The position numbers and the translations under genes were made by a program. Positions 1 through 8,865 of a DNA stretch of 38,893 nucleotides are shown piece after piece (position 1 is the stretch's first letter; every line of letters begins with the position of its first letter). The DNA is from an uncultured Mycoplasmatota bacterium (GTDB lineage: Bacteria; Bacillota_I; Bacilli_A; RF39; UBA660), in the NCBI GenBank assembly GCA_946490195.1, contig CAMLWN010000007.1, positions 1-38,893 on the forward strand. Direction: 5' to 3'. The notes beneath the pieces are model-generated. The model was not told the origin of the DNA. It saw only the letters and a program-made list of their open reading frames with translations, and did not search any database.

Positions 1-116
1 TATAACATTACAACGGTTTTTTTTCTCTTTTTTTTGCTTTTCTCCTTTTGTTATCAGCTTTCACACGTTTCTTTATTTTAAACTATACTTTTATCCTGAC
101 ATTGTTTTTTCTAGAA

Positions 117-145
117 TTTACATTTTTATGACTTCATGATATACT
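117..145 (+). promoter_or_regulatory. Sigma-A promoter of the pulF-pilD operon
   Basis: A -35 TTTACA (117-122), a 17-base spacer and a -10 TATACT (140-145) preceded by TG at 137-138 (extended -10). It ends about 32 bases before the PulF-like start codon. The first 116 bases of the window hold no gene that I can see. Confidence 0.6.
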
Positions 146-176
146 ATTAAAGTAGAATAGAAAGAGAGTAAGGGAC

Positions 177-1793
177 ATGAATACAAACGTAAATGTAAAT
201 AAGGAAAATCAAATGTTAAAACCTTTAAAATACCCAGGATTAGGACTATTCATGTCATTTAAAATATTTTTAGAAATTATTCTGTACATCTTAAAATGCG
301 CTTTAAGAGGCTTTCTCTTTGTTTTTAAAGACCTTCCAGTTATGGCATGGCAACAAGCAAGTGGTAAGGTCGATAAAGCGTACAAAGGAACAAAAAAAGT
401 ATTAGAGAAAAAAGAAGAGCCTGAAAAGAAAAAAAGTGTTTTGAATATGGATATTAACGACTTATTAAAAAACACAAAATTTATGCAAAAGAAAATCGCA
501 GCCTTAGAAAAAGAAAAAATGAACTTACTACAAGAACTTCAAGGACCAGGAAGAATAAGAAGCAAAGAATCACAAGTATATCGCTTCACGGCTAAGAACA
601 GAGAAGGAAAAGTAGAAACAGGAATTATCAATGGATTTTCTAAATTGGATGTAAACACATTTTTAGTTCAAGATGGTTATGACGTTTATAAAATCGAAAA
701 CAACAAATATATCGATTTTTTCTATGGTCAATCCAGTATTCTATCTCCAAAAATGAAGACAAAAGACTTATTGTTTTGGCTTACCCAATTATCTACGTAT
801 TTAAAAAGTGGAATTCCACTTGCTGAAGCGATTCGAATTTTAAATCAACAAATGAATAAAAAAGGACAATATAAACGAGCTTTTCAATCAATTATTTACG
901 AGTTAACTATGGGAGAATCTTTTTCTAAAGCCTTAGAAAAACAAGGCGGAATGTTTCCACCATTACTTATTAATATGATAAAAGCGGCGGAAGCAACCGG
1001 CGAACTAGAAGAAACTCTAGATGACATGGCAAATTATTATGAAGAGATTGATAAAACCAAAAAACAAATGGTTTCAGCCTTAACGTATCCATCCGTTATC
1101 ATGATTTTCAGTTTAGCAGTTATTACTTTTATTATGATTTATGTTATTCCAGAATTCATTGGGATTTATGAAAATGCAAATGCAGAAATTGGTGGAATAA
1201 CCTTATTGGTAATTAACATAAGTAATTTCTTGCAAAACAATGTGATAAACATTTTATTATTAATCATTATTGCAATCCTCGTCTTTATGTTCTGTTATCG
1301 AAAAATTAAAGCTTTTAGAAAAAGCCTTCAAACATTTGCAATGAAGCTACCCGTAATTGGAAACATTATTAAGTATAATGAAATGACGATATTCGCGAAA
1401 ACTTTTTCTTCACTTTTACGAAACAATGTTTTTATTACGGAAAGTATTGATATACTAAGTAAAATCACAAATAATGAAATATATAAAGAGATAATGTATA
1501 ATACTATTGACAACATCGTTAAAGGAGAAAAAATAAGCGTGGCATTTAAAGATCACTGGGCAGTTCCAGATGTAGCTTACTATATGATAGTAACTGGTGA
1601 ATCAACAGGTAAACTAGCCGAGATGATGGCCAAAGTAAGTACATATTATCAAGAAATGCATAGAAACCTTGTTGGTTCTTTAAAATCTTTTATCGAACCA
1701 ATAATGATCTCGTCACTGGCAATCGTTGTTGGAGCGATTATTTTAGCAGTTATTGTGCCAATGTTTAATTTGATGAACACTATTCAACAGTAG
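177..1793 (+). CDS. Type II secretion/type IV pilus platform protein, PulF/PilC/ComGB family
   Basis: Inner-membrane platform protein of a type IV pilus, competence pseudopilus or type II secretion-like machine. It would couple the cytoplasmic ATPase to pilin assembly. The C-terminal two thirds carry two T2SF repeats (about residues 190-320 and 395-525), each followed by strongly hydrophobic segments. The motif KAAEATGELEE in the first repeat and VTGESTGKLAEMM in the second are family signatures. At 538 residues it is longer than usual (about 400). The extra N-terminal part has a hydrophobic stretch (about 24-50), a Lys/Glu-rich coiled-coil-like region (about 70-120) and a small domain before the first repeat. 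The ATG at 177 has GAGAGTAAGGG upstream. It is followed 11 bases later by the prepilin peptidase gene. Family is clear; which machine it serves is not. Confidence 0.9.
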   Translation: MNTNVNVNKENQMLKPLKYPGLGLFMSFKIFLEIILYILKCALRGFLFVFKDLPVMAWQQASGKVDKAYKGTKKVLEKKEEPEKKKSVLNMDINDLLKNTKFMQKKIAALEKEKMNLLQELQGPGRIRSKESQVYRFTAKNREGKVETGIINGFSKLDVNTFLVQDGYDVYKIENNKYIDFFYGQSSILSPKMKTKDLLFWLTQLSTYLKSGIPLAEAIRILNQQMNKKGQYKRAFQSIIYELTMGESFSKALEKQGGMFPPLLINMIKAAEATGELEETLDDMANYYEEIDKTKKQMVSALTYPSVIMIFSLAVITFIMIYVIPEFIGIYENANAEIGGITLLVINISNFLQNNVINILLLIIIAILVFMFCYRKIKAFRKSLQTFAMKLPVIGNIIKYNEMTIFAKTFSSLLRNNVFITESIDILSKITNNEIYKEIMYNTIDNIVKGEKISVAFKDHWAVPDVAYYMIVTGESTGKLAEMMAKVSTYYQEMHRNLVGSLKSFIEPIMISSLAIVVGAIILAVIVPMFNLMNTIQQ

Positions 1794-1804
1794 GGGGAAA
1801 TATC

Positions 1805-2566
1805 ATGGAAGTTTTTTATACAATAATCTTTTTTGCCATTGGAAGCGCTTTAGCTTCTTTTTACTGTGTTTTAGCAACAAGATTACCTGAAGGAAAATCA
1901 ATTATCAAACCTAGAAGTCACTGCATCGAGTGTAATCATGAATTATCTTGGTATGAACTAATTCCAGTCATTTCATATATATTTTTAAAAGGAAAATGTC
2001 GTTCCTGTGGAAAAAGAATTCCAGTATATACCTTTATAGCAGAGATAGGAACAGGATTTCTTTTCTCTGCAGCCTATCTATATTTTGGTTTTTCCTACGA
2101 GTTTTATGTTTCACTTTTATTGATTTCATTATTAGTCCTAATTTTTATAAGTGATTTTCGTTACATGATTATTCTTGACTCGCCACTTCTTATTTCTGGA
2201 ATTTGTCTTTTCTTTTTAAAATGGCATTTTTACAATTTAGATACAGCATTATCTTCTTTAGTTGCTGGAGTCGTTCTTTTTGTATTCATGATTGCCGTGG
2301 CATTTTTAGGAAAATTTCTATTTAAAAGAGATGCTTTAGGTGGGGGAGACATTAAACTTTCATTTTTAATTGGTATGACTGTAGGAATTCCTTATGGTTT
2401 TATGGTTTTAGTTTTATCTACATTTCTTGCCTTGCCATACGCTACATTTAGTTTACTTACAAATACTTCTCATGAAGTCCCATATGGACCCTTTTTAATT
2501 TCAGCTTTATGCATTGTCTTTTTATACTATGATAAATTTTCATATATTTTAAATTTATTTACATAA
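1805..2566 (+). CDS. Prepilin peptidase / N-methyltransferase (A24 family, PilD/ComC)
   Basis: Membrane aspartyl protease that cleaves and usually N-methylates type IV prepilin-like proteins. Both catalytic aspartates are visible: D117 in ISDFRYMI and D182 in GGGDIKL. The N-terminal cytoplasmic loop carries the four-cysteine zinc motif C40-x2-C43 and C65-x2-C68 that marks enzymes with the methyltransferase domain. The rest is hydrophobic, with about seven or eight membrane segments. At 253 residues it has the normal length. The start has a strong AGGGGG ribosome binding site. It is co-transcribed with the PulF-like gene and ends at a terminator shared with the convergent ATPase gene. Substrate pilins must be encoded elsewhere, since none is in the window. 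Confidence 0.93.
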   Translation: MEVFYTIIFFAIGSALASFYCVLATRLPEGKSIIKPRSHCIECNHELSWYELIPVISYIFLKGKCRSCGKRIPVYTFIAEIGTGFLFSAAYLYFGFSYEFYVSLLLISLLVLIFISDFRYMIILDSPLLISGICLFFLKWHFYNLDTALSSLVAGVVLFVFMIAVAFLGKFLFKRDALGGGDIKLSFLIGMTVGIPYGFMVLVLSTFLALPYATFSLLTNTSHEVPYGPFLISALCIVFLYYDKFSYILNLFT

Positions 2567-2577
2567 TTACTATCAAA

Positions 2578-2602
2578 AAAAACGGATGAACAATCCGTTT
2601 TT
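2578..2602. terminator. Bidirectional intrinsic terminator between pilD and pulE
   Basis: Stem AAAAACGGAT (2578-2587) / ATCCGTTTTT (2593-2602) with a 5-base loop. It has A-runs on one side and T-runs on the other, so it can end transcription from both convergent genes. Confidence 0.85.
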
Positions 2603-3890
2603 ATAAGCTTAAAGTTTCTACACCAGCATCTGGCTTTTCTTGAGAGTATTTTTCTGTTTTTCCAATTAAAGCATTTTTTAATTCTTTTTCTTCTTCACCT
2701 AAGTCATCTTCAACATCGATAACACGCAATACCTCTTCAAAACTTGTTAATCCATTAATAACTTTAATTAAACCGTCATCCAAAATACTGGTGGTATTAC
2801 CTGATTGATAAATCAAATCTCGAATTTTTTCTTTAGGAGCATTATTTACAATGGCATCTCTAATATCTTGATTTAAAAGCATGACTTCATGTAAGGCAAT
2901 ACGACCAGAGTATCCTTGATAACAAGAAGGACATCCAACAGGCTTATAAATATAAGGAATATCCATTCCTAAAGCAGCTTTAAAAACACGTTTTTCATAA
3001 GGGGTAGTTGGTCTTGAAGTACGACATTTTGGACAAAGCTTTTTACATAGTCGTTGGGAAATAATAGCTTCTAAAGCACTACCTAGCAAATATCTTTCAA
3101 CATCCATGTCAACTAAACGCTCAATAGTGGTCAAAGAGTTATTTGTGTGGACAGTAGACAAAACTAAGTGTCCTGTAATACTGGCTCTAACCGCAATTCT
3201 AGCCGTTTCATTATCTCTTATCTCTCCAATCATAATAACATTGGGGTCTTGTCGCAAAATAGAACGTAAAGCACTCGCAAAAGTTAAACCGATTTCGGAC
3301 ATAACTTGAACTTGATTGACACCAGATATTTTCATTTCAACGGGATCTTCAACCGTAATAATATTTCTAGAAATAGTATTTAAATGTTGCAAGATTGCAT
3401 AAACCGTAGTTGATTTACCTGTTCCTGTCGCACCAGTAACTAAAATAATACCATTAGGCTTATTAATTGCTTTCATAACCTTTTCTAAATTCGTATCTGA
3501 AAAGCCTAAAGCATCTAGCTTCGATAAAGATTCCGAATAATCGAGTAACCGGATAACAATCTTCTCACCATAGACAATTGGAAGAGTAGAAACACGAAGA
3601 TCCAAGCCTTTTCCATCAACTTGCATTTTAATTGCGCCATCTTGAGGAACACGAGATTCAGTGATATTCATACCTGCTAAAATTTTAATACGTGTAGTCA
3701 GATTTCTTTTTACAGATTCTGGAACATTAGCATATAAAATAAGTTCTCCATCGACTCTTATTCGAACAGTTAGATTTGTTGGAGTTGGGTCAAAGTGAAT
3801 ATCGCTCGATCTCTTCCTTGCAGCATCAATAATCATTTCATTAACAATATCCACGATTGGCTCATTCGCGTAATCATATTCAGTATACAT
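2601..3890 (-). CDS. Type II/IV secretion ATPase, GspE/PulE/PilB family
   Basis: Cytoplasmic hexameric ATPase that drives pilus or pseudopilus assembly. Visible parts: N2-like domain (about 1-120), Walker A GATGTGKS (153-160), the Asp/Glu box around IITVEDPVEMK (177-187), Walker B NVIMIGEIRD (217-226), a His box HLVLSTVHTN (241-250) and a tetracysteine zinc site (C286/C289 and C320/C323). The 429 residues lack the long N1 domain of classical GspE, as in ComGA-type proteins. The ATG at 3890 follows AGAAAGCGG. It lies on the opposite strand and tail-to-tail with the platform and peptidase genes, unlike the usual single operon. ATPase assignment is secure; whether it builds pili or a DNA-uptake pseudopilus is open. 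Confidence 0.93.
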   Translation of the reverse strand: MYTEYDYANEPIVDIVNEMIIDAARKRSSDIHFDPTPTNLTVRIRVDGELILYANVPESVKRNLTTRIKILAGMNITESRVPQDGAIKMQVDGKGLDLRVSTLPIVYGEKIVIRLLDYSESLSKLDALGFSDTNLEKVMKAINKPNGIILVTGATGTGKSTTVYAILQHLNTISRNIITVEDPVEMKISGVNQVQVMSEIGLTFASALRSILRQDPNVIMIGEIRDNETARIAVRASITGHLVLSTVHTNNSLTTIERLVDMDVERYLLGSALEAIISQRLCKKLCPKCRTSRPTTPYEKRVFKAALGMDIPYIYKPVGCPSCYQGYSGRIALHEVMLLNQDIRDAIVNNAPKEKIRDLIYQSGNTTSILDDGLIKVINGLTSFEEVLRVIDVEDDLGEEEKELKNALIGKTEKYSQEKPDAGVETLSL

Positions 3891-3987
3891 GTCAAAACCC
3901 GCTTTCTATTATTTATAGTGTAGCATATCAAAAGATAAAATTCAATGAGTCTTTCTATGTATTTTTCTTTTCCAAATAAGAAAAATT

Positions 3988-3996
3988 TGCTATAAT
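3988..3996 (+). promoter_or_regulatory. Extended -10 promoter of the 4020 gene
   Basis: TGcTATAAT at 3988-3996, with no good -35. It lies 24 bases before the start codon, in the intergenic region divergent from the PulE-like gene. Confidence 0.5.
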
Positions 3997-4019
3997 AAGC
4001 GAAAGCGAGGAGAGTAGTC

Positions 4020-4487
4020 ATGAAAAAAAATAAGAAAATAAGCGCAACCAAAAAGGCAATTGCTTTACTAAGTTTTTCTTTGTTTTTAATATTAGCTTTA
4101 GTGATTTTTTCTTTGGATAACTATCTTTTTACTATTCAACGTACTGAAAGACTAAGTAAACTAGAAAATTACGATAATTTTACAATGACTGCCAATTTTG
4201 AAAAACGTTGCCAAAATCATGAGATTATGACAATTGATGGAAAGAAACTATATTATGACTGTATTGACCAAATCTATGTTCATTACGGTTCAATAAGCTT
4301 ATTTTTAGAAGAGGCACTAGAAAAAGAATACATCACAATAGAAAGCTTATTAAGTCACACAATTAAAATGCCTTCAAAAGAAGAAACAACTTCCATTTAT
4401 CTTTATCAAAACACCCGAAAAAATCTTTGCTTTGAAATTTATATTGACGAAACTTCAATTACATTTAGACCGGTTGTATCTTCTTAA
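4020..4487 (+). CDS. Hypothetical membrane-anchored protein
   Basis: I do not recognise this 155-residue protein. It starts with a basic stretch (MKKNKKISATKK) and one hydrophobic segment (about 13-36), so it is probably anchored in the membrane with the remaining ~115 residues outside. The soluble part contains three cysteines (in EKRCQN, YYDCID and KNLCFE) that could form a disulfide. A ribosome binding site (GAGGAGAG) precedes the ATG at 4020, and an extended -10 promoter lies just upstream. Its last 23 bases overlap the end of the convergent flippase gene. It could be a minor pilus-related or cell-envelope protein given the neighbouring pilus genes, but that is inference from position only. 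Confidence 0.7.
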   Translation: MKKNKKISATKKAIALLSFSLFLILALVIFSLDNYLFTIQRTERLSKLENYDNFTMTANFEKRCQNHEIMTIDGKKLYYDCIDQIYVHYGSISLFLEEALEKEYITIESLLSHTIKMPSKEETTSIYLYQNTRKNLCFEIYIDETSITFRPVVSS

Positions 4488-5772
4488 TTGAACGATAAAC
4501 ACTTTTGGCATTTAAGAAAACAACAAATAAAATATTCAAAATTTCACTAATGACCAGCGCATAAAGCCCGATTTTAAAGCAACATAAAATGGCCATTATG
4601 GTTAATTTTAAAATACTTCCATACAAAGTGATTTGCATTGCTCTTTTTGATTCATCTAAAGCTTGTAAAGCACTAGATAAAGGAGCTTCTAAGTAAAAGA
4701 AAACAAAGAAAGGAGCCAAAGCAAAAATATATTCACTTCCTCTCGTTGTGTTATAAATTACAGAAAGCAAGATGTCTCGAAAGAAAAATAGAAGCATAGA
4801 AGAACAAAATCCGATAACAAAAGAATAAAATAAAGCTTGAGAAAGTCTTCTTTTTATCATAGGAATATTTTTTTGGCTATGATATTTACTAATTTCAGGG
4901 ATTAAAATTTGACAGATTGCTGCGATAAAAAAAGAAGGTATAGTTAAAAGTCCAATCGCGTAGGCATTATAAGAGGCATATTCTTCTAAAACGTAGGTAT
5001 TCGTATATCCAAATAAAAGAAGCATATTGGTAAGAATAATCGGTTCAAGAAAAAAAGCAACATTACCAATCAACCTTCCAGAAACCGAAGGGACACTAAT
5101 TTTTAAAATTCGTTTAATAATACTTTGATTAGGTATCATATCATTTTTCTCAATAGAAACATGTTTAGGCAGAAAACACCAAAAAGTAAATATGCTCACA
5201 ATTTCAGTTACAATATTAAACAAAATATAGGAAGCAACACCAAGCATTACACTTTTTGAAACGAGCAAAGGAAGAAGAAATAACAAAAACAAAATACGAA
5301 CAGTTTGTTCAAAAATATTAGATATCGTATTAGGAGCTACATTCAGTTTTCCCAAAAAGTATCCTTTTAGAATTGCAGTTATGCTGATAAAAGGAAGAGT
5401 AAAAGCCATAGCGTACAACAAAGGAGTAACCGTGGGCTGTTTTAACAAATATGTAGCAATTAAAGGAGCAGTTAATAAAACCAAAAGAATTAAAATAAGA
5501 TTAAAAAATAAAATAAAAAAAATTGAAGAAAAGACAATTTTTTTACTGCGAACTGTATTCTCACTTACAAGCTTGGATATACTGATTGGAAGAGCAAAAG
5601 AAGCAAGAGTAATGAATAAACTAAATGTTGGAGTTACAATAGTGTATAAATTAATTCCTTCTTCTCCTATAACTCGTGTATACAAAACTCGGATAACAAA
5701 ACTAAGTATTTTAGTAATGAAACCCCCAATCAAGAGAATAATAATTGATGTCTTAAATGTGTCTTTTTTCAA
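4465..5772 (-). CDS. SpoVB-like MOP-superfamily flippase
   Basis: Polytopic membrane protein of the MOP (MATE/flippase) superfamily, closest in feel to stage V sporulation protein B and YkvU. These are lipid-linked polysaccharide or lipid II flippase relatives, and SpoVB is needed for spore cortex synthesis. The N-terminal motif GGFITKILSFVIRVLYTRVI followed by GEEGINLY is typical of the SpoVB group. About 12 hydrophobic segments run along the 435 residues; SpoVB proper is about 515, so this is a shorter member. It overlaps the convergent unknown gene by 23 bases and is divergent from the comN-like operon. The superfamily is certain; a sporulation role is inferred and fits spoIVB and spoIIM elsewhere in the window. 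Confidence 0.82.
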   Translation of the reverse strand: MKKDTFKTSIIILLIGGFITKILSFVIRVLYTRVIGEEGINLYTIVTPTFSLFITLASFALPISISKLVSENTVRSKKIVFSSIFFILFFNLILILLVLLTAPLIATYLLKQPTVTPLLYAMAFTLPFISITAILKGYFLGKLNVAPNTISNIFEQTVRILFLLFLLPLLVSKSVMLGVASYILFNIVTEIVSIFTFWCFLPKHVSIEKNDMIPNQSIIKRILKISVPSVSGRLIGNVAFFLEPIILTNMLLLFGYTNTYVLEEYASYNAYAIGLLTIPSFFIAAICQILIPEISKYHSQKNIPMIKRRLSQALFYSFVIGFCSSMLLFFFRDILLSVIYNTTRGSEYIFALAPFFVFFYLEAPLSSALQALDESKRAMQITLYGSILKLTIMAILCCFKIGLYALVISEILNILFVVFLNAKSVYRSIKKIQPV

Positions 5773-5855
5773 TATTCATCTTTCCTATTCTTTTACTATG
5801 AGCTATAATATATAGTATGTATTTAAGAAAAATTATAGAAGTTAGGAGTAAAATC

Positions 5856-6104
5856 ATGGATGCATTTACAAGCTTAGAAGAACTATATAATCGTTTGTTG
5901 CCAGCCTTAAAAAGTAAAAAAAGAGAAATGAAAAAAGAAAAAATGCTTCAAATTACAGAAATGGATATTTGGCTTTATTTTTGTCGCAATATTTGGCCAA
6001 ATAAAAACAATTTGACTTTAGGTGAAATGGTAAACGATATTTTAAACACCGATAATTTTACAATTTATAGGGAAGAGAGGGAAAGAGACTATGGAACCAA
6101 TTAA
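5856..6104 (+). CDS. ComN-like post-transcriptional regulator
   Basis: Small cytoplasmic protein (82 residues) matching the 'post-transcriptional regulator' family typified by Bacillus subtilis ComN (YrzD), which affects comE mRNA localisation. Recognisable features are TEMDIWLYFCRNIWPNKN followed by L-x-L-x-E-M-V-N-D-I-L-N, equivalent to the LW-YL-KKW...VNDIL core of the family. A longer reading from 5817 exists, but the ATG at 5856 has a proper ribosome binding site (TTAGGAG, 5842-5848) and gives the expected length. It is the first gene of a five-gene operon ending with dtd. With pilus/competence-type genes 2 kb away a link to competence is tempting but unproven. Confidence 0.75.
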   Translation: MDAFTSLEELYNRLLPALKSKKREMKKEKMLQITEMDIWLYFCRNIWPNKNNLTLGEMVNDILNTDNFTIYREERERDYGTN

Positions 6105-6717
6105 TGTGAATATTCAAAGTAGTATTTGTATAAGAGGAAGTAAAGTAATGTATTTTGACCCATTAGAAGTGGAATCCAAACATGATGCAGATTACATCTT
6201 TATCACGCATCCTCATTTTGACCATTTTTCCTTACTGGCAATATTAGAATTAAAAAAAGAATCAACCGTTTTTATTACTCCAAAAGATATTGTTGAAGAA
6301 CTATTATCAATTGGCATCCAAGAAGAATACATTATCATCGTAAAACCCAATCAACAATACGCATTTAAAAATATTGAATTTAAAACAATCCCAGCATACA
6401 ATCTTCATAAAAAAAATCATCGCAAAGACGACGGGTGGGTATCATATATTGTTACATTAGATAAAGTGATTTACTATATAGCAGGAGATACGGATGTAAC
6501 CAAAGAAGCAAAAGAAGTAAAATGTGATGTAGCGTTCGTCCCAGTTGGTGGAACTTATACAATGGATTGTCTTGAGGCAGCAAACCTTTGTAATATTATA
6601 AAACCCAAACTTGCTATTCCCATTCATTATGGTTATGTAGTAGGCTCAATAAAAGATGCCGAAATTTTCAAAAAAAGACTAGACAAATCGATAGCTTGTA
6701 AAATATTTATAAAGTAG
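6091..6717 (+). CDS. MBL-fold metallohydrolase (UlaG/YtkL-like)
   Basis: Metallo-beta-lactamase-fold hydrolase of about 208 residues. The metal-binding motif HPHFDH (H40, H42, D44, H45) is intact, with further likely ligands in AGDTDV and PIHYG near the C-terminus. Size and the N-terminal strand pattern (INIQSSICIRG...YFDPL) resemble the small UlaG/YtkL-type 'metal-dependent hydrolase' group, whose substrates are mostly unknown. The start overlaps the end of the comN-like gene by 14 bases, with AGGGAAAGAG as ribosome binding site, so translation is probably coupled. No substrate can be read from the sequence. Confidence 0.85.
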   Translation: MEPINVNIQSSICIRGSKVMYFDPLEVESKHDADYIFITHPHFDHFSLLAILELKKESTVFITPKDIVEELLSIGIQEEYIIIVKPNQQYAFKNIEFKTIPAYNLHKKNHRKDDGWVSYIVTLDKVIYYIAGDTDVTKEAKEVKCDVAFVPVGGTYTMDCLEAANLCNIIKPKLAIPIHYGYVVGSIKDAEIFKKRLDKSIACKIFIK

Positions 6718-6729
6718 GTGAAAAAACTT

Positions 6730-8865
6730 ATGAAAGAAAAAATGTTTGAAGAATTAGTAGAAAAATGTGAAAAAATATACTCTGGAGAAGAAATTTCAAA
6801 TATCAAAAAAGCTTATGAATTTGCTTCAGAAAAACACAAAGGAAAAATGAGACTTAATAAAACTGATTATATGACTCATCCTTTAGGTGTTGCCTTAATA
6901 CTATTAGATTTAGATGTAGATAGTATTACCATCACGGCATCGTTGATTCATGAAACAATAAATCATGCTGGAGCGACAAAAGAAGAAATTGAAAATCTTT
7001 TTGGAAGCGAAGTAGCAAATATTGTGGATGTCATTTCTAAATTAAATCGTTTGGAATTAACTGACGACTCCGAGCACGCTGCTTTAAATTTACGAAAAAT
7101 TTTAGTAGGAATGAGTGAAGATGTGCGAGTTTTATTCTTAAAACTAGCCGACCGCTTGCATAACTTACGAACTGCAGATGCACTAGATAAAGAAGCTTTG
7201 AAGAAAAAAGTTCATGAAACCATGACCGTATTAATTCCAATAGCTCATCGTCTTGGTATGTACAAAATTAAAGGAGAAATGGAAGATTTATGTTTAAAAT
7301 ATAGTAAACCAGATGTTTATGAAGATATTTTAGAAAGATTAAATGCATCGTATGCCGAACTTCATGACTCCCTAGACGAAATGGAATTTGCTATTTCTGA
7401 AATGTTGATGGAACAAAACATTCCATTTAAAATAAAGAGCCGTGTCAAAAGCGTTTACAGCATTTACAATAAATTAAACAACGGAAAAAAATGGGAAAAT
7501 ATCTATGATATACTAGCCTTGCGAGTAATCGTTGAAAAGGTAAGTGAGTGTTACCTAACTATCGGTCTCATCCACGCCAAATATCGTCCAATTCCAGGAA
7601 GATTCAAAGACTATATCGCAATGCCCAAAGCAAATATGTATCAAAGCTTGCACACAGGTGTTTTTGGCCCAGATGGACATCGATATGAAATTCAAGTACG
7701 AACAGAAGAAATGGATGAATTTGCAGAGAAAGGTGTTGCCTCTCACTTTGCTTATAAAGAAAAACATTACATGCAAAACGTAATGGAACAAAGATTAGAA
7801 AGTTTAAGAAACTTAATCGAGTCCAGCGAATCTTTAAGTGATATTGAATTTGCTAGCAATATTGAACAGGAATTTGTCAATGAAAGCATATATGTATTTA
7901 CTCCAAAAGGAGATGTTTTAGAACTTCCTAAAGGTGCTACTCCTCTTGATTTTGCATATCGAATTCACTCTGATGTTGGAGATAGAACAGTCCAAGCAAT
8001 AGTGAACGATACAAGTGTACCTTTAAACTATGAACTTCAAAATAATGATATTGTAAAAATAAGAACCAATCCATCAAGTACACCAAGTAAAGAATGGTTA
8101 AATTTTGTAAAAACTTCCCATGCAAAAAATAAAATTAAATCATATTTCAGCAAACAAGATAAAGAAAATTACACAGAAAAAGGAAAAAATATTCTAACAA
8201 GCGAAATTAGAAAACGAAAATTATCTATTGAACAAGTATTATCCGCAGAAAATATAAAAAAAATATGTGACGATTTAAAATTAGAAACTTTAGAAGATAT
8301 TTATTTTTCAATCGGTTCACTTCGTTATACAGCATCTTATATTATTAATTTAACAACCGAAGATAAGAAAAATGTTGAAGATATCTTACTTGAAAAAGTA
8401 ATGATGTCCAATAGCCGCGCTAAACCAAAAACCGCTAAAGGAGAGATTTTAGTCGATAATCAAGAAGGAATTTTAGTAAATCTAGCTAAGTGTTGTCATC
8501 CGGTTTTTGGAGATGAGATTGTAGGATACATTACCAAAGGAGAGGGCGTTACAGTTCATAAGAAAAATTGTATAAACGTTCAAAATAAAGAAAATCGTTT
8601 TATCAAAGTCGAATGGAATAAAGATATTACTTCAAATTTCGAAACAGATGTTGTAATAACAACAGATTCAGGTAAAAATTATTTGCTAGATATAATAAGT
8701 AAAGCTACAACAAAAAAAGTATATGTTGATGGAGTGAAAACCAAAAATGACAATCTAGATACAGTTTATACCATCACAGTAAAAGTAACAAACAAAGAAC
8801 AACTTGAGGACTTTATGAATAGTTTGTATGCTTACAAATTTGTAAAGAAGGTGGAAAGAAAATGA
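6730..8865 (+). CDS. rel: Rel/SpoT-family (p)ppGpp synthetase with a degenerate hydrolase motif
   Basis: Long RelA/SpoT homologue (711 residues) of the stringent response. Order: HD hydrolase domain (about 20-180), synthetase (about 230-350; RVKSVYSIYNKL, YDILALRV with catalytic Asp, RFKDYIAMPK, EIQVRT with catalytic Glu), TGS (about 390-450), a zinc-finger region (KCCHPVFGDEIVGY) and ACT. The synthetase looks intact and has the RxKD loop of bifunctional enzymes. In the hydrolase, H50, H74, D141 and N145 align with H53, H77, D144 and N148 of Streptococcus Rel. The usual HD-x2-ED is H74-E75-T-I-N78-H79, so three acidic catalytic or metal positions are changed. Start: the GTG at 6718 lies inside the AGGTG ribosome binding site, so ATG 6730 is preferred. 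It sits upstream of dtd, a common arrangement, and overlaps the CYTH gene by 4 bases. Confidence 0.95.
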   Translation: MKEKMFEELVEKCEKIYSGEEISNIKKAYEFASEKHKGKMRLNKTDYMTHPLGVALILLDLDVDSITITASLIHETINHAGATKEEIENLFGSEVANIVDVISKLNRLELTDDSEHAALNLRKILVGMSEDVRVLFLKLADRLHNLRTADALDKEALKKKVHETMTVLIPIAHRLGMYKIKGEMEDLCLKYSKPDVYEDILERLNASYAELHDSLDEMEFAISEMLMEQNIPFKIKSRVKSVYSIYNKLNNGKKWENIYDILALRVIVEKVSECYLTIGLIHAKYRPIPGRFKDYIAMPKANMYQSLHTGVFGPDGHRYEIQVRTEEMDEFAEKGVASHFAYKEKHYMQNVMEQRLESLRNLIESSESLSDIEFASNIEQEFVNESIYVFTPKGDVLELPKGATPLDFAYRIHSDVGDRTVQAIVNDTSVPLNYELQNNDIVKIRTNPSSTPSKEWLNFVKTSHAKNKIKSYFSKQDKENYTEKGKNILTSEIRKRKLSIEQVLSAENIKKICDDLKLETLEDIYFSIGSLRYTASYIINLTTEDKKNVEDILLEKVMMSNSRAKPKTAKGEILVDNQEGILVNLAKCCHPVFGDEIVGYITKGEGVTVHKKNCINVQNKENRFIKVEWNKDITSNFETDVVITTDSGKNYLLDIISKATTKKVYVDGVKTKNDNLDTVYTITVKVTNKEQLEDFMNSLYAYKFVKKVERK

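Noticed and set aside
5381-5815. 144-residue frame on the + strand
   Set aside because: Lies antisense to the SpoVB-like flippase gene, rich in Lys/Ile without family features, and has no ribosome binding site. A shadow frame.
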